Part shown: piece after piece, positions 16,805 through 26,231 of the stretch
How the letters are laid out: the number at the start of each line of letters is the position of its first letter
Position numbering within the stretch: position 1 is the first letter of the stretch
NCBI GenBank assembly: GCA_043808235.1
Contig: JAZDFC010000105.1
Coordinates: 1-64,000 of the forward strand
Direction: 5' to 3'
Origin: JAZDFC01 sp043808235
GTDB taxonomy: Bacteria; Bacteroidota; Ignavibacteria; Ignavibacteriales; Melioribacteraceae
Length of the DNA: 64,000 bases
The notes under the pieces: model-generated
Databases searched by the model: none
The model's input: the letters and a program-made list of their open reading frames with translations, nothing else
Told to the model about the DNA's origin: nothing
Position numbers and translations under genes: made by a program

Positions 16805-19597
16805 CTATTTTATCAGCGATAATTTTTTCGATTCCGAAAAACCACCTGCCTGTAAATTACAAATGTAAACACCGCTTGGTAATTTGCTGCCGTCAAAATT
16901 TACTTCGTGAGTTCCGGGTTGTACTTCTTCATCAAGCAGTACTGCAATTTTATTACCGAGAATATCATATACTACTAATTTCACCGTCTCTGTTCTTGGT
17001 AAAGAGTATTTAATTATTGTAACAGGATTGAATGGATTGGGATAGTTTTGAAATAATTCAAAACCATACGGAGTATCAGCCGAAGTAAATTCGACGGCAA
17101 CCGGCGCACTATTATCGCAATAAATATACGCTTTGCCATTAGTAGGATATGAATCAGCACCGATAATAAAGTCATCAAAGCCATCATTGTTTACGTCTCC
17201 TGCACTTGATAATGAATAGCCAAATGAGTTGAATTCTCCTTCTCCGGTAAAAGTTATATCAGAAATATTATCAATACTCTCTCCACCGTAATATACATAT
17301 GCTCTGCCAGTAAAGTCTGAATAACCATATGCACCAATAATTATATCATTAAATCCATCATTATTTATATCACCTACCTGAGAAACTGAACTGCCAAATC
17401 TATTATTTACGCTTTCACCGGTAATAGTTACATCGACTGCATTATCCATGCTATTACCTCCCAAATATACATATGCTCTGCCGGTAAATTCTGAATTACC
17501 ATATGCTCCTATAATAACATCATCAAATCCATCATTATTCACATCTTTCGCACTCGAAACCGAACAACCGAAATAATTTTCAATTTCTTCGCCAGCCAGA
17601 GTGACATCAACAGTATTATCCATTGATTCTCCACCAAAATAGATATATGCTCTACCCGTTAAGTTTGAATAACCATAAGCTCCCACGATAACATCCGCAA
17701 TACCATCATTATTTACATCTCCAGCGTCGGACACTGAATAACCAAATAAATTTCCTTTACTATGTCCTGTAATTGTTAAATCCTCAGTATTGTCAATATT
17801 ACTACTACCGTAATAGATATATGCTCTGCCGGTATAGTCTGAATATCCAGGAGCTCCTATAATAACATCGTTGAACCCATCGTTATTTATATCACCAGCG
17901 CTTGATAATGCTGCGCTAAAATAGCAATTAGGACCTTCTCCGGTCAAGGTAATATCAGCAGTATTATCCATACTACTTCCACCAAAATATATATATGCTC
18001 TGCCGGTAAAGTCCGAATAATCGACTGATCCAATAATAACATCATCAAATCCATCATTATTTAGATCCCCAATACCAGATACAGTAATACCAAATTTGTC
18101 ATTTTTATTTTCACCGGTCATTATCACATCGGCGTTTGCATCCATCGATTCTCCGCCGTAATAGATATATACTCGACCAGTTAGGTATAAATATCTTTGT
18201 GCCCCTACAATAACATCATTAAATCCATCATTGTTTACATCACCTGCGCCGGATACTGAAGAACCAAATCCGTTTTCTGTCCCTTCACCTGTCAGCTGTA
18301 TATCTGCAATATTATCAATACTGGTTCCACCATAAAAGATTAATGCTCTACCAGTAGTGGACAGAAAATTATAATCCCCGATTATAACATCTGCATAACC
18401 ATCATTATTTACATCCCCCGCACCGGATACAGCTATGTCGTTCCAGTATGTCTCACCCTCACCAGTTAAAGTAATATCGGGAGTATTATCCATACTATTT
18501 CCACCATAATAAATTTTTAGGACGCTCATATTTCTAGAATGGTCCTTGGCCTCAAGAATAACATCATCAAATCCATCATTATTTATATCTCCACTCGCGG
18601 ATAGTGATCCACCCAAACGCTCATCCATGTATCCACCAGTCATAACTATGTCCGGAGTATTATCCATCAGTTCTCCACCCAAAAAGATATATGTTCTTCC
18701 GGTATAGTTTAAATAGCTGTAAGCATCAACAATGACATCTGCATAACCATCATTATTTACATCCCCCGCATCGGATACTGGGCTTCCAAAATAGTTATAT
18801 GTTTCTTCACCTGTCATAATTACATCTGCCCCGTTATCCATAGGTTCTCCTCCGTAATAAATATAGACTCTTCCTGTTGAGTTTAAATATCTGGAAGCTC
18901 CAACAATTACATCATCAAATCCATCGTTGTTTACGTCCCCAGCATTAGATACTGATAAGCCAAATCGGTCGTCAACATTTTTCCCAGTCATGATTACATC
19001 GGCAGTATTATCCATATTGCTTCCTCCGTAATAAATATAGGCTCTTCCTGTATAGTTTGAATAACCATATGCCCCAACAATAACATCAGAATAGCTATCG
19101 TTATTTAAATCCGCAGCACCGGAAACCGAAACGCCAAAAATGTCATTTTCATTTTCCGCTATCATTGTAACATCGGCTATGTTATCCATACTGCTTCCAC
19201 CATAATAGATATAGACTCTTCCAAATGAGGCCCCTACAATAATATCATCATATCCATCATTATTTACATCCCCCGCATTGGATACTGACCCGCCAAAAAA
19301 TCCGCCGTTCTGCTCACCAGTCATAGTAACATCAGCAATATTATCCATACTGGTTCCTCCCAAATATACATATGCTCGTCCGCCGCCTGGATGATAATAA
19401 CGAGCTCCTATAATTATGTCATCATATCCATCATTGTTTACATCACCAGCATTTGATACTGAAATACCAAAACTAGAATTGCCGATCTCATTCTGTTCAA
19501 TAAAACTGGCTATCAATTGCTGTGCTTTTAAAGATTGGATGGCAGTAAATGTTATACAGATTAAGAAAAACCTCGAGAAAAATAGATTCTTTTTCAT
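16805..19597 (-). CDS. T9SS-secreted FG-GAP protein with 14 tandem repeats
   Basis: Secreted protein of 930 residues. A signal peptide (to about residue 25) is followed, from about residue 50 to 840, by fourteen consecutive copies of a roughly 58-residue unit. Each unit reads G-D-V-N-N-D-G-F-D-D-V-I-I-G-A, then T-G-R-A-Y-I-Y-Y-G-G, then S-M-D-N-T-A-D-V-x-x-T-G-E, then F-G-x-S-V-S-x-A. This is the integrin-alpha-like FG-GAP repeat, and D-x-N-x-D-G-x-D-D is a calcium-binding loop. Such repeats form blades of beta-propellers. The last about 80 residues are the T9SS sorting domain (N-Y-P-N-P-F-N-P-V-T-I-I). An adhesive or structural role is typical but unproven. It lies 12 bases downstream of a lipoprotein gene, so the two are co-transcribed. 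Confidence 0.93.
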   Translation of the reverse strand: MKKNLFFSRFFLICITFTAIQSLKAQQLIASFIEQNEIGNSSFGISVSNAGDVNNDGYDDIIIGARYYHPGGGRAYVYLGGTSMDNIADVTMTGEQNGGFFGGSVSNAGDVNNDGYDDIIVGASFGRVYIYYGGSSMDNIADVTMIAENENDIFGVSVSGAADLNNDSYSDVIVGAYGYSNYTGRAYIYYGGSNMDNTADVIMTGKNVDDRFGLSVSNAGDVNNDGFDDVIVGASRYLNSTGRVYIYYGGEPMDNGADVIMTGEETYNYFGSPVSDAGDVNNDGYADVIVDAYSYLNYTGRTYIFLGGELMDNTPDIVMTGGYMDERLGGSLSASGDINNDGFDDVILEAKDHSRNMSVLKIYYGGNSMDNTPDITLTGEGETYWNDIAVSGAGDVNNDGYADVIIGDYNFLSTTGRALIFYGGTSIDNIADIQLTGEGTENGFGSSVSGAGDVNNDGFNDVIVGAQRYLYLTGRVYIYYGGESMDANADVIMTGENKNDKFGITVSGIGDLNNDGFDDVIIGSVDYSDFTGRAYIYFGGSSMDNTADITLTGEGPNCYFSAALSSAGDINNDGFNDVIIGAPGYSDYTGRAYIYYGSSNIDNTEDLTITGHSKGNLFGYSVSDAGDVNNDGIADVIVGAYGYSNLTGRAYIYFGGESMDNTVDVTLAGEEIENYFGCSVSSAKDVNNDGFDDVIIGAYGNSEFTGRAYVYLGGNSMDNAVDVTITGESVNNRFGSSVSQVGDINNDGFNDIIIGAYGYSDFTGRAYVYYGGESIDNISDITFTGEGEFNSFGYSLSSAGDVNNDGFDDFIIGADSYPTNGKAYIYCDNSAPVAVEFTSADTPYGFELFQNYPNPFNPVTIIKYSLPRTETVKLVVYDILGNKIAVLLDEEVQPGTHEVNFDGSKLPSGVYICNLQAGGFSESKKLSLIK
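16990..19460 (-). repeat. Fourteen ~174-bp tandem coding repeats
   Basis: The FG-GAP region is also repetitive at DNA level with a unit of about 174 bases. The most constant stretch on the + strand is a variant of CCATCATTATTTACATC, next to TCATCAAATCC or TCTGCATAACC. The copies have diverged, so this is an old array, but it could still recombine or vary in copy number. Confidence 0.8.
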
Positions 19598-19609
19598 ATT
19601 CAGCAGTTC

Positions 19610-20398
19610 CTATTTTTGCTTATTGAAATATTTATTGAATTCAAGGTATGCGGCTATTTTATTTTCTGTAACATTGCCGGTATCATTTTTCTGCTTCGTT
19701 CTTAATCCCCATTCGGCAATGATACCACTACTATTGCCATATAAAACATTGCTTGTTAGTATTACTGCCTCAGGTACAACCAAATTATTTTCTCCAAATT
19801 GTATAGACTCATCCTGTGATATTGTAAGTTCATACCTATAGTATTCTTCCTCAACACCCGCTATTGTTATCTTCCCCTTCCTTATTAGTCTAATTAAAGA
19901 TTTCACGGCTTTTTCCTTTCCCGGAGTTTTGTTTTCACCACTGTAGTTTTTCATCATAGACTTAATCGAATCTATTTTCTCATCTATCGGAATTAAAATT
20001 ACGAGAGGAGGATCAAATACCGTATATTTTTTCTCCATTCCATCTGTCATATAACCGGCAAGATAGATTTTGTCGTTTTCAAATCGGTATAATTCAAAAG
20101 TATTCCTATTACAGGAATTTATAACCACTTGATCTATTCTTCCGGATATATCTTCATCTATTTCTTCTGTCGGTACTTTAAAATAAACTGTGTCTATTCT
20201 TGTTAGAAGAGAATCGCGAAATGAGTCGATAATCAGACTATTGTTTTCAGTCCGGAAGATATTAGAAGTATCGCTGAGTGAAAGCTCATATGTCTCGACT
20301 ACTAATACAGTTCCGTTTTCAGGTCTTAACGGATTGCGTGAATTGCAGCCTTGAAATAGAAAAACAAATGAGCAAAAAAGGAAAATTATTCTAGCCAT
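19610..20398 (-). CDS. Hypothetical lipoprotein upstream of the FG-GAP gene
   Basis: Not recognised. The 262-residue protein has a lipoprotein signal peptide (MARIIFLFCSFVFLFQGC, lipidated Cys18). The mature part mixes charged and beta-forming segments, with one internal cysteine (N-S-C-N-R-N), and no known motif was seen. It lies immediately upstream of the FG-GAP gene in the same direction with a 12-base gap, so the pair could be a surface protein and an associated lipoprotein. The gene is divergent from the M28 peptidase gene. Confidence 0.75.
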   Translation of the reverse strand: MARIIFLFCSFVFLFQGCNSRNPLRPENGTVLVVETYELSLSDTSNIFRTENNSLIIDSFRDSLLTRIDTVYFKVPTEEIDEDISGRIDQVVINSCNRNTFELYRFENDKIYLAGYMTDGMEKKYTVFDPPLVILIPIDEKIDSIKSMMKNYSGENKTPGKEKAVKSLIRLIRKGKITIAGVEEEYYRYELTISQDESIQFGENNLVVPEAVILTSNVLYGNSSGIIAEWGLRTKQKNDTGNVTENKIAAYLEFNKYFNKQK

Positions 20399-20612
20399 TA
20401 TTGGGGAATATACCCGCTGTCGATTTTTGATTGTTCAAAAATAAAAAATGAAAGTATGGGTAGCAATATTTTATTCTCCCTCCCCAAAATAGATGGTAGG
20501 TTTAATGTCATACCAAACCGAAATATTATTGTCGCAATAAAAAAGGTTTTATATTTGTATTGCCATAATTAATAATCAAATTTTATTGAGAATTAATTCC
20601 AAAGGAACCCGC

Positions 20613-22238
20613 ATGAAAAAAATCTTCTTATCGTTTCTAATCTTATTCGGGAGTATTTATACCAATGCCCAGAACAGTTTGCCGGTAGTTTCAAACATTC
20701 ATTCAACTATTGACACCGTATCAAACATCATTAAACTATTTTATGATGTCGCAGACACGGATAACGATCAGTTAGAAATTACTTTTGGAGTATCGAATAA
20801 CAGCGGTACAACATTTCTTGTTGAAGTAACTGAAGCAGCAGGTGATTTTGGTTTTCCGATTACTCCCGGTGCAGAGAAAAGTATAACATGTAATTACGAT
20901 CATGCAACGGCAGGCTTTCATTCGGACTTTACAAATTTTATGATAAGAGTAAGCGCCGACGACAAACAGGAAATTGATATTCAGAATATTGTAAATAGCG
21001 TGAACAGCACAAAACTTTGGAGCGATCTTTTGATGATTGAGGGGACGCGAAATCGAACTGATGGCTTACAACATCTTCTCGAAGTTCGCGATACTTTAAC
21101 AAGCCGTATTCAATCAAAGGCGCTTCAATATAGATTAAACGAATTCACTTTTGGCGGAGCTAACTGTCAGAATATAATTGGAAGGTTACCGGGTTTGACC
21201 AACGAAAAAGCGACAATAATAATCGATGGTCATTACGACTGCGTACCGGGCAGCCCAGGCGCTGACGATAATGGGACAGCAGTTGCAGGAGTTCTCCAAG
21301 CAATTAATGTTCTATCCGAATTTAATTTTAAAAAGACTTTAGAGTTTATCTTTTTCGATGTGGAAGAGGATGGATTAGTAGGTAGTAGGAGATATGTTCA
21401 GACAGATAGACCGAACTTTAATTTAATAGAAGGCGTTATAAATTTTGAAATGGTTGGCTATTATAGCGATGCTCCCAATAGTCAAATAATTCCTCCCGGA
21501 TTTGAATTGCTTTTTCCCGCCGCGGTCGCAAGTATTCAGGCCGATCAGAACAAGGGAAATTTTCTTCTTAATACGGCTAACGTAAATTCCAATTCGCTAA
21601 GATTTGTCTTTGATAGTTGTGCTGTTAAATATGTGCCCGAACTTAGAGTGATATCTCTTGCCGTAGCGGGTTTTGGTACAGTTGCACCTATACTTAGGCG
21701 TAGCGATCATGCCTCGTTTTGGGATGCAAGTATAAAAGCATTGATGCTTACTGACGGAGCAGAAACACGGAATACCAATTACCATACTGCAAATGACGCC
21801 TCATCAACATTAAATCAACAATTTTATACTAATGTTGTAAAAGCGACAATTGCAACCGCGGCTAAACTTGCCGAGCCGATTCATGCCGGATTTTCTTCAA
21901 GCAATGTTTTTGAATTTGAGACAACTACCGATATAGTTGATGTAGTTAATCCTCCTGCATCTTTTGAAATGACGCAGAATTATCCCAACCCATTCAATCC
22001 ATCGACAAGGATAAGTTATAGCCTTGCCGCAGAAAGCAGGGTCAAATTAACACTCTATACTTATATCGGTGAAAAAGTTTTTGAACTTCTTAATTCAATC
22101 CAATCAGCTGGCGAACACCAGGTAATATGGAATGCGAGTGGATTTTCTTCTGGAGTTTATTATGTTCGCGCCGAAGTTTATGATACTAATTCAAACAGTC
22201 TGTCAGCCAAATCGATAAAGCTGACTTTGATAAAATAG
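20613..22238 (+). CDS. T9SS-secreted M28-family zinc aminopeptidase
   Basis: Secreted metallopeptidase of 541 residues. The signal peptide is MKKIFLSFLILFGSIYTNA. The M28 domain covers about 140-430. It shows the first zinc-ligand motif G-H-Y-D-C-V-P-G-S-P-G-A-D-D-N-G-T (His about 206, bridging Asp about 216-217), the catalytic E-E-D-G pair (about 251) and the last ligand in Y-H-T-A-N-D (about 390). A T9SS sorting domain ends the protein (N-Y-P-N-P-F-N-P-S-T-R-I-S-Y, to the terminal lysine). ATG 20613 is chosen because AAAGGAACCCGC precedes it; an upstream TTG at 20586 would place nine residues before the signal. The enzyme probably removes N-terminal residues from peptides outside the cell. 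Confidence 0.9.
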   Translation: MKKIFLSFLILFGSIYTNAQNSLPVVSNIHSTIDTVSNIIKLFYDVADTDNDQLEITFGVSNNSGTTFLVEVTEAAGDFGFPITPGAEKSITCNYDHATAGFHSDFTNFMIRVSADDKQEIDIQNIVNSVNSTKLWSDLLMIEGTRNRTDGLQHLLEVRDTLTSRIQSKALQYRLNEFTFGGANCQNIIGRLPGLTNEKATIIIDGHYDCVPGSPGADDNGTAVAGVLQAINVLSEFNFKKTLEFIFFDVEEDGLVGSRRYVQTDRPNFNLIEGVINFEMVGYYSDAPNSQIIPPGFELLFPAAVASIQADQNKGNFLLNTANVNSNSLRFVFDSCAVKYVPELRVISLAVAGFGTVAPILRRSDHASFWDASIKALMLTDGAETRNTNYHTANDASSTLNQQFYTNVVKATIATAAKLAEPIHAGFSSSNVFEFETTTDIVDVVNPPASFEMTQNYPNPFNPSTRISYSLAAESRVKLTLYTYIGEKVFELLNSIQSAGEHQVIWNASGFSSGVYYVRAEVYDTNSNSLSAKSIKLTLIK

Positions 22239-22461
22239 CATTTTGCATTTTCTTACTTTTGTTCAGCAAACACAATATCCCGAATATCAATAAAGATTGA
22301 ATTTGCGATACTGTGCTTGCTATTATTATTCTAATGTTATTTTTTTTCGTTCTCATATAAATATCTTTGACTCAAATATTTCCGCGCATTAAATTTCAAG
22401 TGTGGTTTTCAATAAAAAATATTTGCGATAATCTTGAACGGAATATTGAAATAATTCCCCG

Positions 22462-23404
22462 ATGAAAAACAAAATTTATCATTTTTCCGCTTGCTTGCTT
22501 TGTGCCATTTTTGTTTTTTCGGTAAACGTTAATGGGCAGTTCCTTATTAAAAATAATACACCTTCCGCCGTGGACGAAGAGGAAACTTATAATACCAATC
22601 CCGAATTCGATTAATCCAATCCGGATTCAACATATTTCTTTTATAAAAATAATTATGTCCCCGAGTGGTATGAAATGATCACAAACATTCCGAATAATTG
22701 GTATAGATACGGCAAAGACACTTTTCGCAATGAGAATATAATTCCAATTTCAGCAATGGTTTTAGCAACCGGACTTTTAATAGCGACAGATTATGAATCA
22801 CGGGTAGTAACCAGGCGACCTTATGAAAAACCCGGTCCATACCATACATTCAGCGATATTTTTGAATTTATGGGAGATGGTATTTTTCAATTCGGCCTTG
22901 CTGGCGCTTTTGTTTCGTATGGCTTTATTGATGATGATAAAAGGGCGTTGCGGACAGCATCACAAATCGTACAGGCAATGCTTGCAACGGGTACAGTGGT
23001 TCAGGTATTAAAACATGTTACAGGACGCGAAAGTCCGGCAGTGGTTTCCAAATCAAATTGAATATCACAAAAAAGTTCCCTTCTTCGATGCGTATCCATC
23101 AGGTCGTATCGCAACAGCAACAACTACCTTGATAGTGATTGCAGAAAATTATCCCGAACTAAAATGGATTAAGCCTGTTGGTTATTTTCTATTAGCCGGG
23201 ATATCCACAGCGCTTGTTTCAACAAATTTGCACTGGTGGAGCGACATCCCGCTTGGAATTGCGCTTGGTTATTCTTTCGGTATGATTGCCGCACATCCCG
23301 AAGGGATTAGCTTTTGTAATAATGATGATTCTGAATCGCGAGTACAAATTTTTCCCGTCATTTCGCCATATGGCGGAGGAGTGACATTCTCGTATGAATT
23401 TTAA
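22462..23404 (+). pseudogene. Decayed PAP2-superfamily phosphatase gene (in-frame stop plus frameshift)
   Basis: The gene starts at ATG 22462 with a signal peptide (MKNKIYHFSACLLCAIFVFS). An in-frame TAA at 22612-22614 (codon 51) interrupts it. The same frame then continues with clear coding sense (P-E-W-Y-E-M-I-T-N-I-P) to the first PAP2 motif T-G-R-E-S-P near 23040. There the frame shifts: removing one G from the CCGG near 23037-23040 would join T-G-R-E-S-P to Q-W-F-P-N-Q-I-E-Y-H and the rest, ending at 23404. The second motif reads Y-P-S-G-R instead of P-S-G-H, so the proton-donor histidine is lost (CGT where CAT/CAC is expected). The third motif, N-L-H-W-W-S-D-I-P, is intact. Three independent defects argue for a real pseudogene, although sequencing errors could explain one or two. 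Confidence 0.8.
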
Positions 23405-24039
23405 CTGATAGAATTTACCGAGTTGTTTATAATACCACGTAGCTTCAACTGTTCGATTAAATCATTATACCCAATAAATTGAATTGCATCCCAGCCTGCA
23501 TTTCGAGCTCCTTGAGCATAATCGGCAACATCATCAATAAATAAATGTTCTTCTGGCGGAAGTTGTGTGAACTCCTCAACTGCCTTATAAATTTTTAGAT
23601 CCGGTTTGTTTGCGCCCACTTGATATGATAAAACCAACTTGTCAAATAAACTTACGAACCAACTTTGTTCCCATCCATATTTTTGATGTATATAATTTGT
23701 ATTAGATAGCAAAACAAGTTTATAATCCTTTTTTAAAATTGGGAGCAATGCGCTTACTTCCTTGTTCTCGGTAAAAATTTCGGAGAATATTTTACAGAAA
23801 TTTTCCGTGTCGATTTTATTATCCAACCATTCTATCATTATCGACAGGAATTGTTCTGTGGTAAGTTTTGAGCACTCATAATCGCGGTGAACATGATAAT
23901 TTTCGGCGTACAAATTCATGAATTTTTCACCAAGACCTTTCTCAATTTTCTCAATTTTTTCTTTTACGATATCATAATTAAATGGAATTAAAACGTTACC
24001 GAGATCAAAAACTATAACTGAATATTTACGATAGTTCAA
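23401..24039 (-). CDS. HAD-superfamily hydrolase (HAD-IA variant 3-like)
   Basis: Cytoplasmic phosphatase-like protein of 212 residues. Motif I is V-F-D-L-G-N-V-L near residues 10-17, where the second aspartate position is glycine/asparagine as in the YihX-type subgroup. Motif II is L-L-S-N-T-N, the lysine is in G-A-N-K-P-D-L-K-I-Y, and motif IV is L-F-I-D-D-V-A-D-Y. A helical cap sits between motifs I and II. Members act on sugar phosphates such as alpha-glucose-1-phosphate, but the substrate is not fixed by sequence. Its stop overlaps the end of the decayed PAP2 gene by four bases (convergent). Confidence 0.85.
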   Translation of the reverse strand: MNYRKYSVIVFDLGNVLIPFNYDIVKEKIEKIEKGLGEKFMNLYAENYHVHRDYECSKLTTEQFLSIMIEWLDNKIDTENFCKIFSEIFTENKEVSALLPILKKDYKLVLLSNTNYIHQKYGWEQSWFVSLFDKLVLSYQVGANKPDLKIYKAVEEFTQLPPEEHLFIDDVADYAQGARNAGWDAIQFIGYNDLIEQLKLRGIINNSVNSIS

Positions 24040-24050
24040 TTTTTATCCTT

Positions 24051-24081
24051 TAAAAGAAAGGGCTGCCGGAAATGGCAGCCC
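24051..24081 (-). terminator. Intrinsic terminator of the M16 operon
   Basis: On the minus strand GGGCTGCC (24081-24074) pairs with GGCAGCCC (24067-24060) around ATTTCC and is followed by TTTCTTTT. It lies between the end of the M16-like gene and the HAD gene. Confidence 0.85.
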
Positions 24082-24108
24082 GTATAATATTATTAATATT
24101 GATGAATT

Positions 24109-26184
24109 CTATTTGATGGTGAAAATATCGTCGGTTAATCCGCTGTTAACCAATATTGATGTTGCATCCAGATTGATAGTTTGCGGACCCATTTGCTGAG
24201 TGTATTTAAAAGCGTATAGCATACCTTCGACGGGTTTGTAATCAAAGTAGTCGATAGTGGATGTAAAGCTGCCCTGTGGAGAATTCATTGTTTGAATCTC
24301 GCGCACGAGCAAACCGCTTTGCATATCAAAATACTGAAATGATTTTTCACCGTTGGGCATATTCAATGTTATTTTATATGCATCTTTACCGCCGATTGAT
24401 TCAACACCGCTAAGCTCAGGTGTAATTCCTGCAGCCGGATAATCTAGAAAAATGTACATCCCGGATTGAAGCTTCATTTGTTCAACTTGCTCGGTTGGCA
24501 TGTCTGTAGCCTGTCCCATTGCAATTGTCTTTCCTTTCACTCCATCAAAAATTGTTTCCTGTTTGAAAACGCCTGCATCGATTAATTGATAAAACTTATT
24601 CGGTTCTTTCTGCTTCATCGTAACGGTTACGGTCATTCCCTGAACCGATCCTGAAAGTACTATGGTTCTGTCTTTAACTTTAAGAATGGTTTCTTTGCCG
24701 CCAATCGCGTTGATATAATTATCAAGAACGGTCCGTACGGTCATTCCTTCAGGAATTTTTTTTGCGGAAGGGTCATATTCATTTGCATACATATCGTAAT
24801 AATTAACTTTTCCGCTAACACTGAATTTTTTTAGACTTTCACCGACTTCTTCGGCGCTTCCAACAACAATTATATAAGCTTTGTCCGGTTTAATATATTT
24901 CTTCGCCACTCTTTGAATGTCTTCGATTGTAACGGCATTCAAATTCTTCAGGTAATTTTTGTAATAATCCTTCGATAAATTGTATCGTTCGATGTTCAGT
25001 GCAAAATCTGCAACTGTTTCGGGCTCTTCAAGCGAACGTGCGAAAGTCCCCGTCATAAAATTCTTTGTGGAATTTAATTCCTCGGCTGTTACAGGTTCGT
25101 TTTTAATCTTTTTCATTTCATTAATAAATTCAGTTACAGCGCTATCGGTAATAGAATTTCTGCCTTCGCAGGAAGCATCAAAACGGCTGACTAATCTATC
25201 CGTACCAAGTGACGATCTGGCGCCGTAAGTGAATCCGTGTTTTTCACGTAAATTCATATTGAACCGGGAAGAAAAATTTCCACCGAGAATCATATTTAAA
25301 ACAGAAACCGGAATAGCATCTTCGCCGCCAATTGGCAATTCCACCGCATAGGCAATATGGATGACGGATTGAACAGCTTGCGGTCTATCAACAATTGCAA
25401 CTTTATTTACGAGCGGAGCTTTGGGAGTTTTGTATTCGTGTTTCGGAACATCTTTTTTTACCCAGCCGCTCAAATATTTTTCAACCAAATTCTGCGCTTC
25501 GCTTTTCGTAATATCTCCCACAATCGCCAGGTAAGCAACCGATGGACTCCAATATGTGTTGAAATAATTGTTGCACATATCGAGTGTAATTTTCTCCACA
25601 GATTCTTCCGTAACCAATTCTCCGTATGGATGTCCTTTCCCATAGACTAATCCGCTTACAAGATTCGCCGCAATCGAATTTGGATCATCCTTTGCCGCGG
25701 CAAGTCCGGAAATGGTTTGCTTTTTAATCTTATCTAATTCTTCCTGCGTGAATACCGGGTTTAAAATCACATCAGCCATTATTTCCATTAATTTTTCGGA
25801 ATGTTTCTTTAACGACGCGCCATAAACACTCGTAGCCGATGTGTAGAACGAAGCTCCAAGAAAATCAATTTCTTCATCGAGCTGATCTTTCGTTCTGGTT
25901 TTGGTTGATGTACCGAGAAGCTGTCCGGCAGTATTTATGTATCCTGCATTCTCACCTTCGAGCACAGGATCGGTATTTAGGACTAACGAAAAAGTAACTC
26001 GCGGCACTTTATCATTTTCAACCACAAAAACTTTCAAACCATTTGAAAGTTCGAATGATTCATAATCGCCGATTTTTATCTCAGGCGCCTGCCCGGGTTC
26101 CGGCATTTTACTTCTATCAACCTGTGCCGATAAAGGCAAGGCAACAATTAATAACATGAATAAAACTTTTAAGATAACTTTCAT
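24109..26184 (-). CDS. Exported M16 peptidase-like subunit without zinc motif, with C-terminal LolA-like domain
   Basis: Signal peptide (MKVILKVLFMLLIVALPLSA), then two M16 domains (about 40-230 and 230-440), recognisable by E-L-S-N-G-L-K-V-F-V-V-E-N, the conserved glycine-rich G-G-N-F-S-S-R-F-N-M-N-L-R-E and the H-G-F-T-Y-G-A-R pattern. The H-x-x-E-H zinc motif is absent at its expected place (T-A-G-Q-L-L-G-T-S-T), so this is the non-catalytic partner. Residues about 470-691 form an extra beta-rich domain (G-G-K-E-T-I-L-K-V-K-D-R-T, then M-T-V-T-V-T-M-K-Q-K-E-P-N-K-F) resembling LolA/outer-membrane-lipoprotein folds. It lies 47 bases downstream of the catalytic subunit gene, with GGAG before its start. 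The two probably form a heterodimeric periplasmic peptidase. Confidence 0.88.
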   Translation of the reverse strand: MKVILKVLFMLLIVALPLSAQVDRSKMPEPGQAPEIKIGDYESFELSNGLKVFVVENDKVPRVTFSLVLNTDPVLEGENAGYINTAGQLLGTSTKTRTKDQLDEEIDFLGASFYTSATSVYGASLKKHSEKLMEIMADVILNPVFTQEELDKIKKQTISGLAAAKDDPNSIAANLVSGLVYGKGHPYGELVTEESVEKITLDMCNNYFNTYWSPSVAYLAIVGDITKSEAQNLVEKYLSGWVKKDVPKHEYKTPKAPLVNKVAIVDRPQAVQSVIHIAYAVELPIGGEDAIPVSVLNMILGGNFSSRFNMNLREKHGFTYGARSSLGTDRLVSRFDASCEGRNSITDSAVTEFINEMKKIKNEPVTAEELNSTKNFMTGTFARSLEEPETVADFALNIERYNLSKDYYKNYLKNLNAVTIEDIQRVAKKYIKPDKAYIIVVGSAEEVGESLKKFSVSGKVNYYDMYANEYDPSAKKIPEGMTVRTVLDNYINAIGGKETILKVKDRTIVLSGSVQGMTVTVTMKQKEPNKFYQLIDAGVFKQETIFDGVKGKTIAMGQATDMPTEQVEQMKLQSGMYIFLDYPAAGITPELSGVESIGGKDAYKITLNMPNGEKSFQYFDMQSGLLVREIQTMNSPQGSFTSTIDYFDYKPVEGMLYAFKYTQQMGPQTINLDATSILVNSGLTDDIFTIK

Positions 26185-26231
26185 TTTATATCTCCAAATA
26201 TTTTTGAAGTACCAAACTTTTTCATTAACAA

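Noticed and set aside
16990..19460. Open frames on the plus strand across the FG-GAP repeats
   Set aside because: They are antisense shadows of a strongly supported repeat protein.
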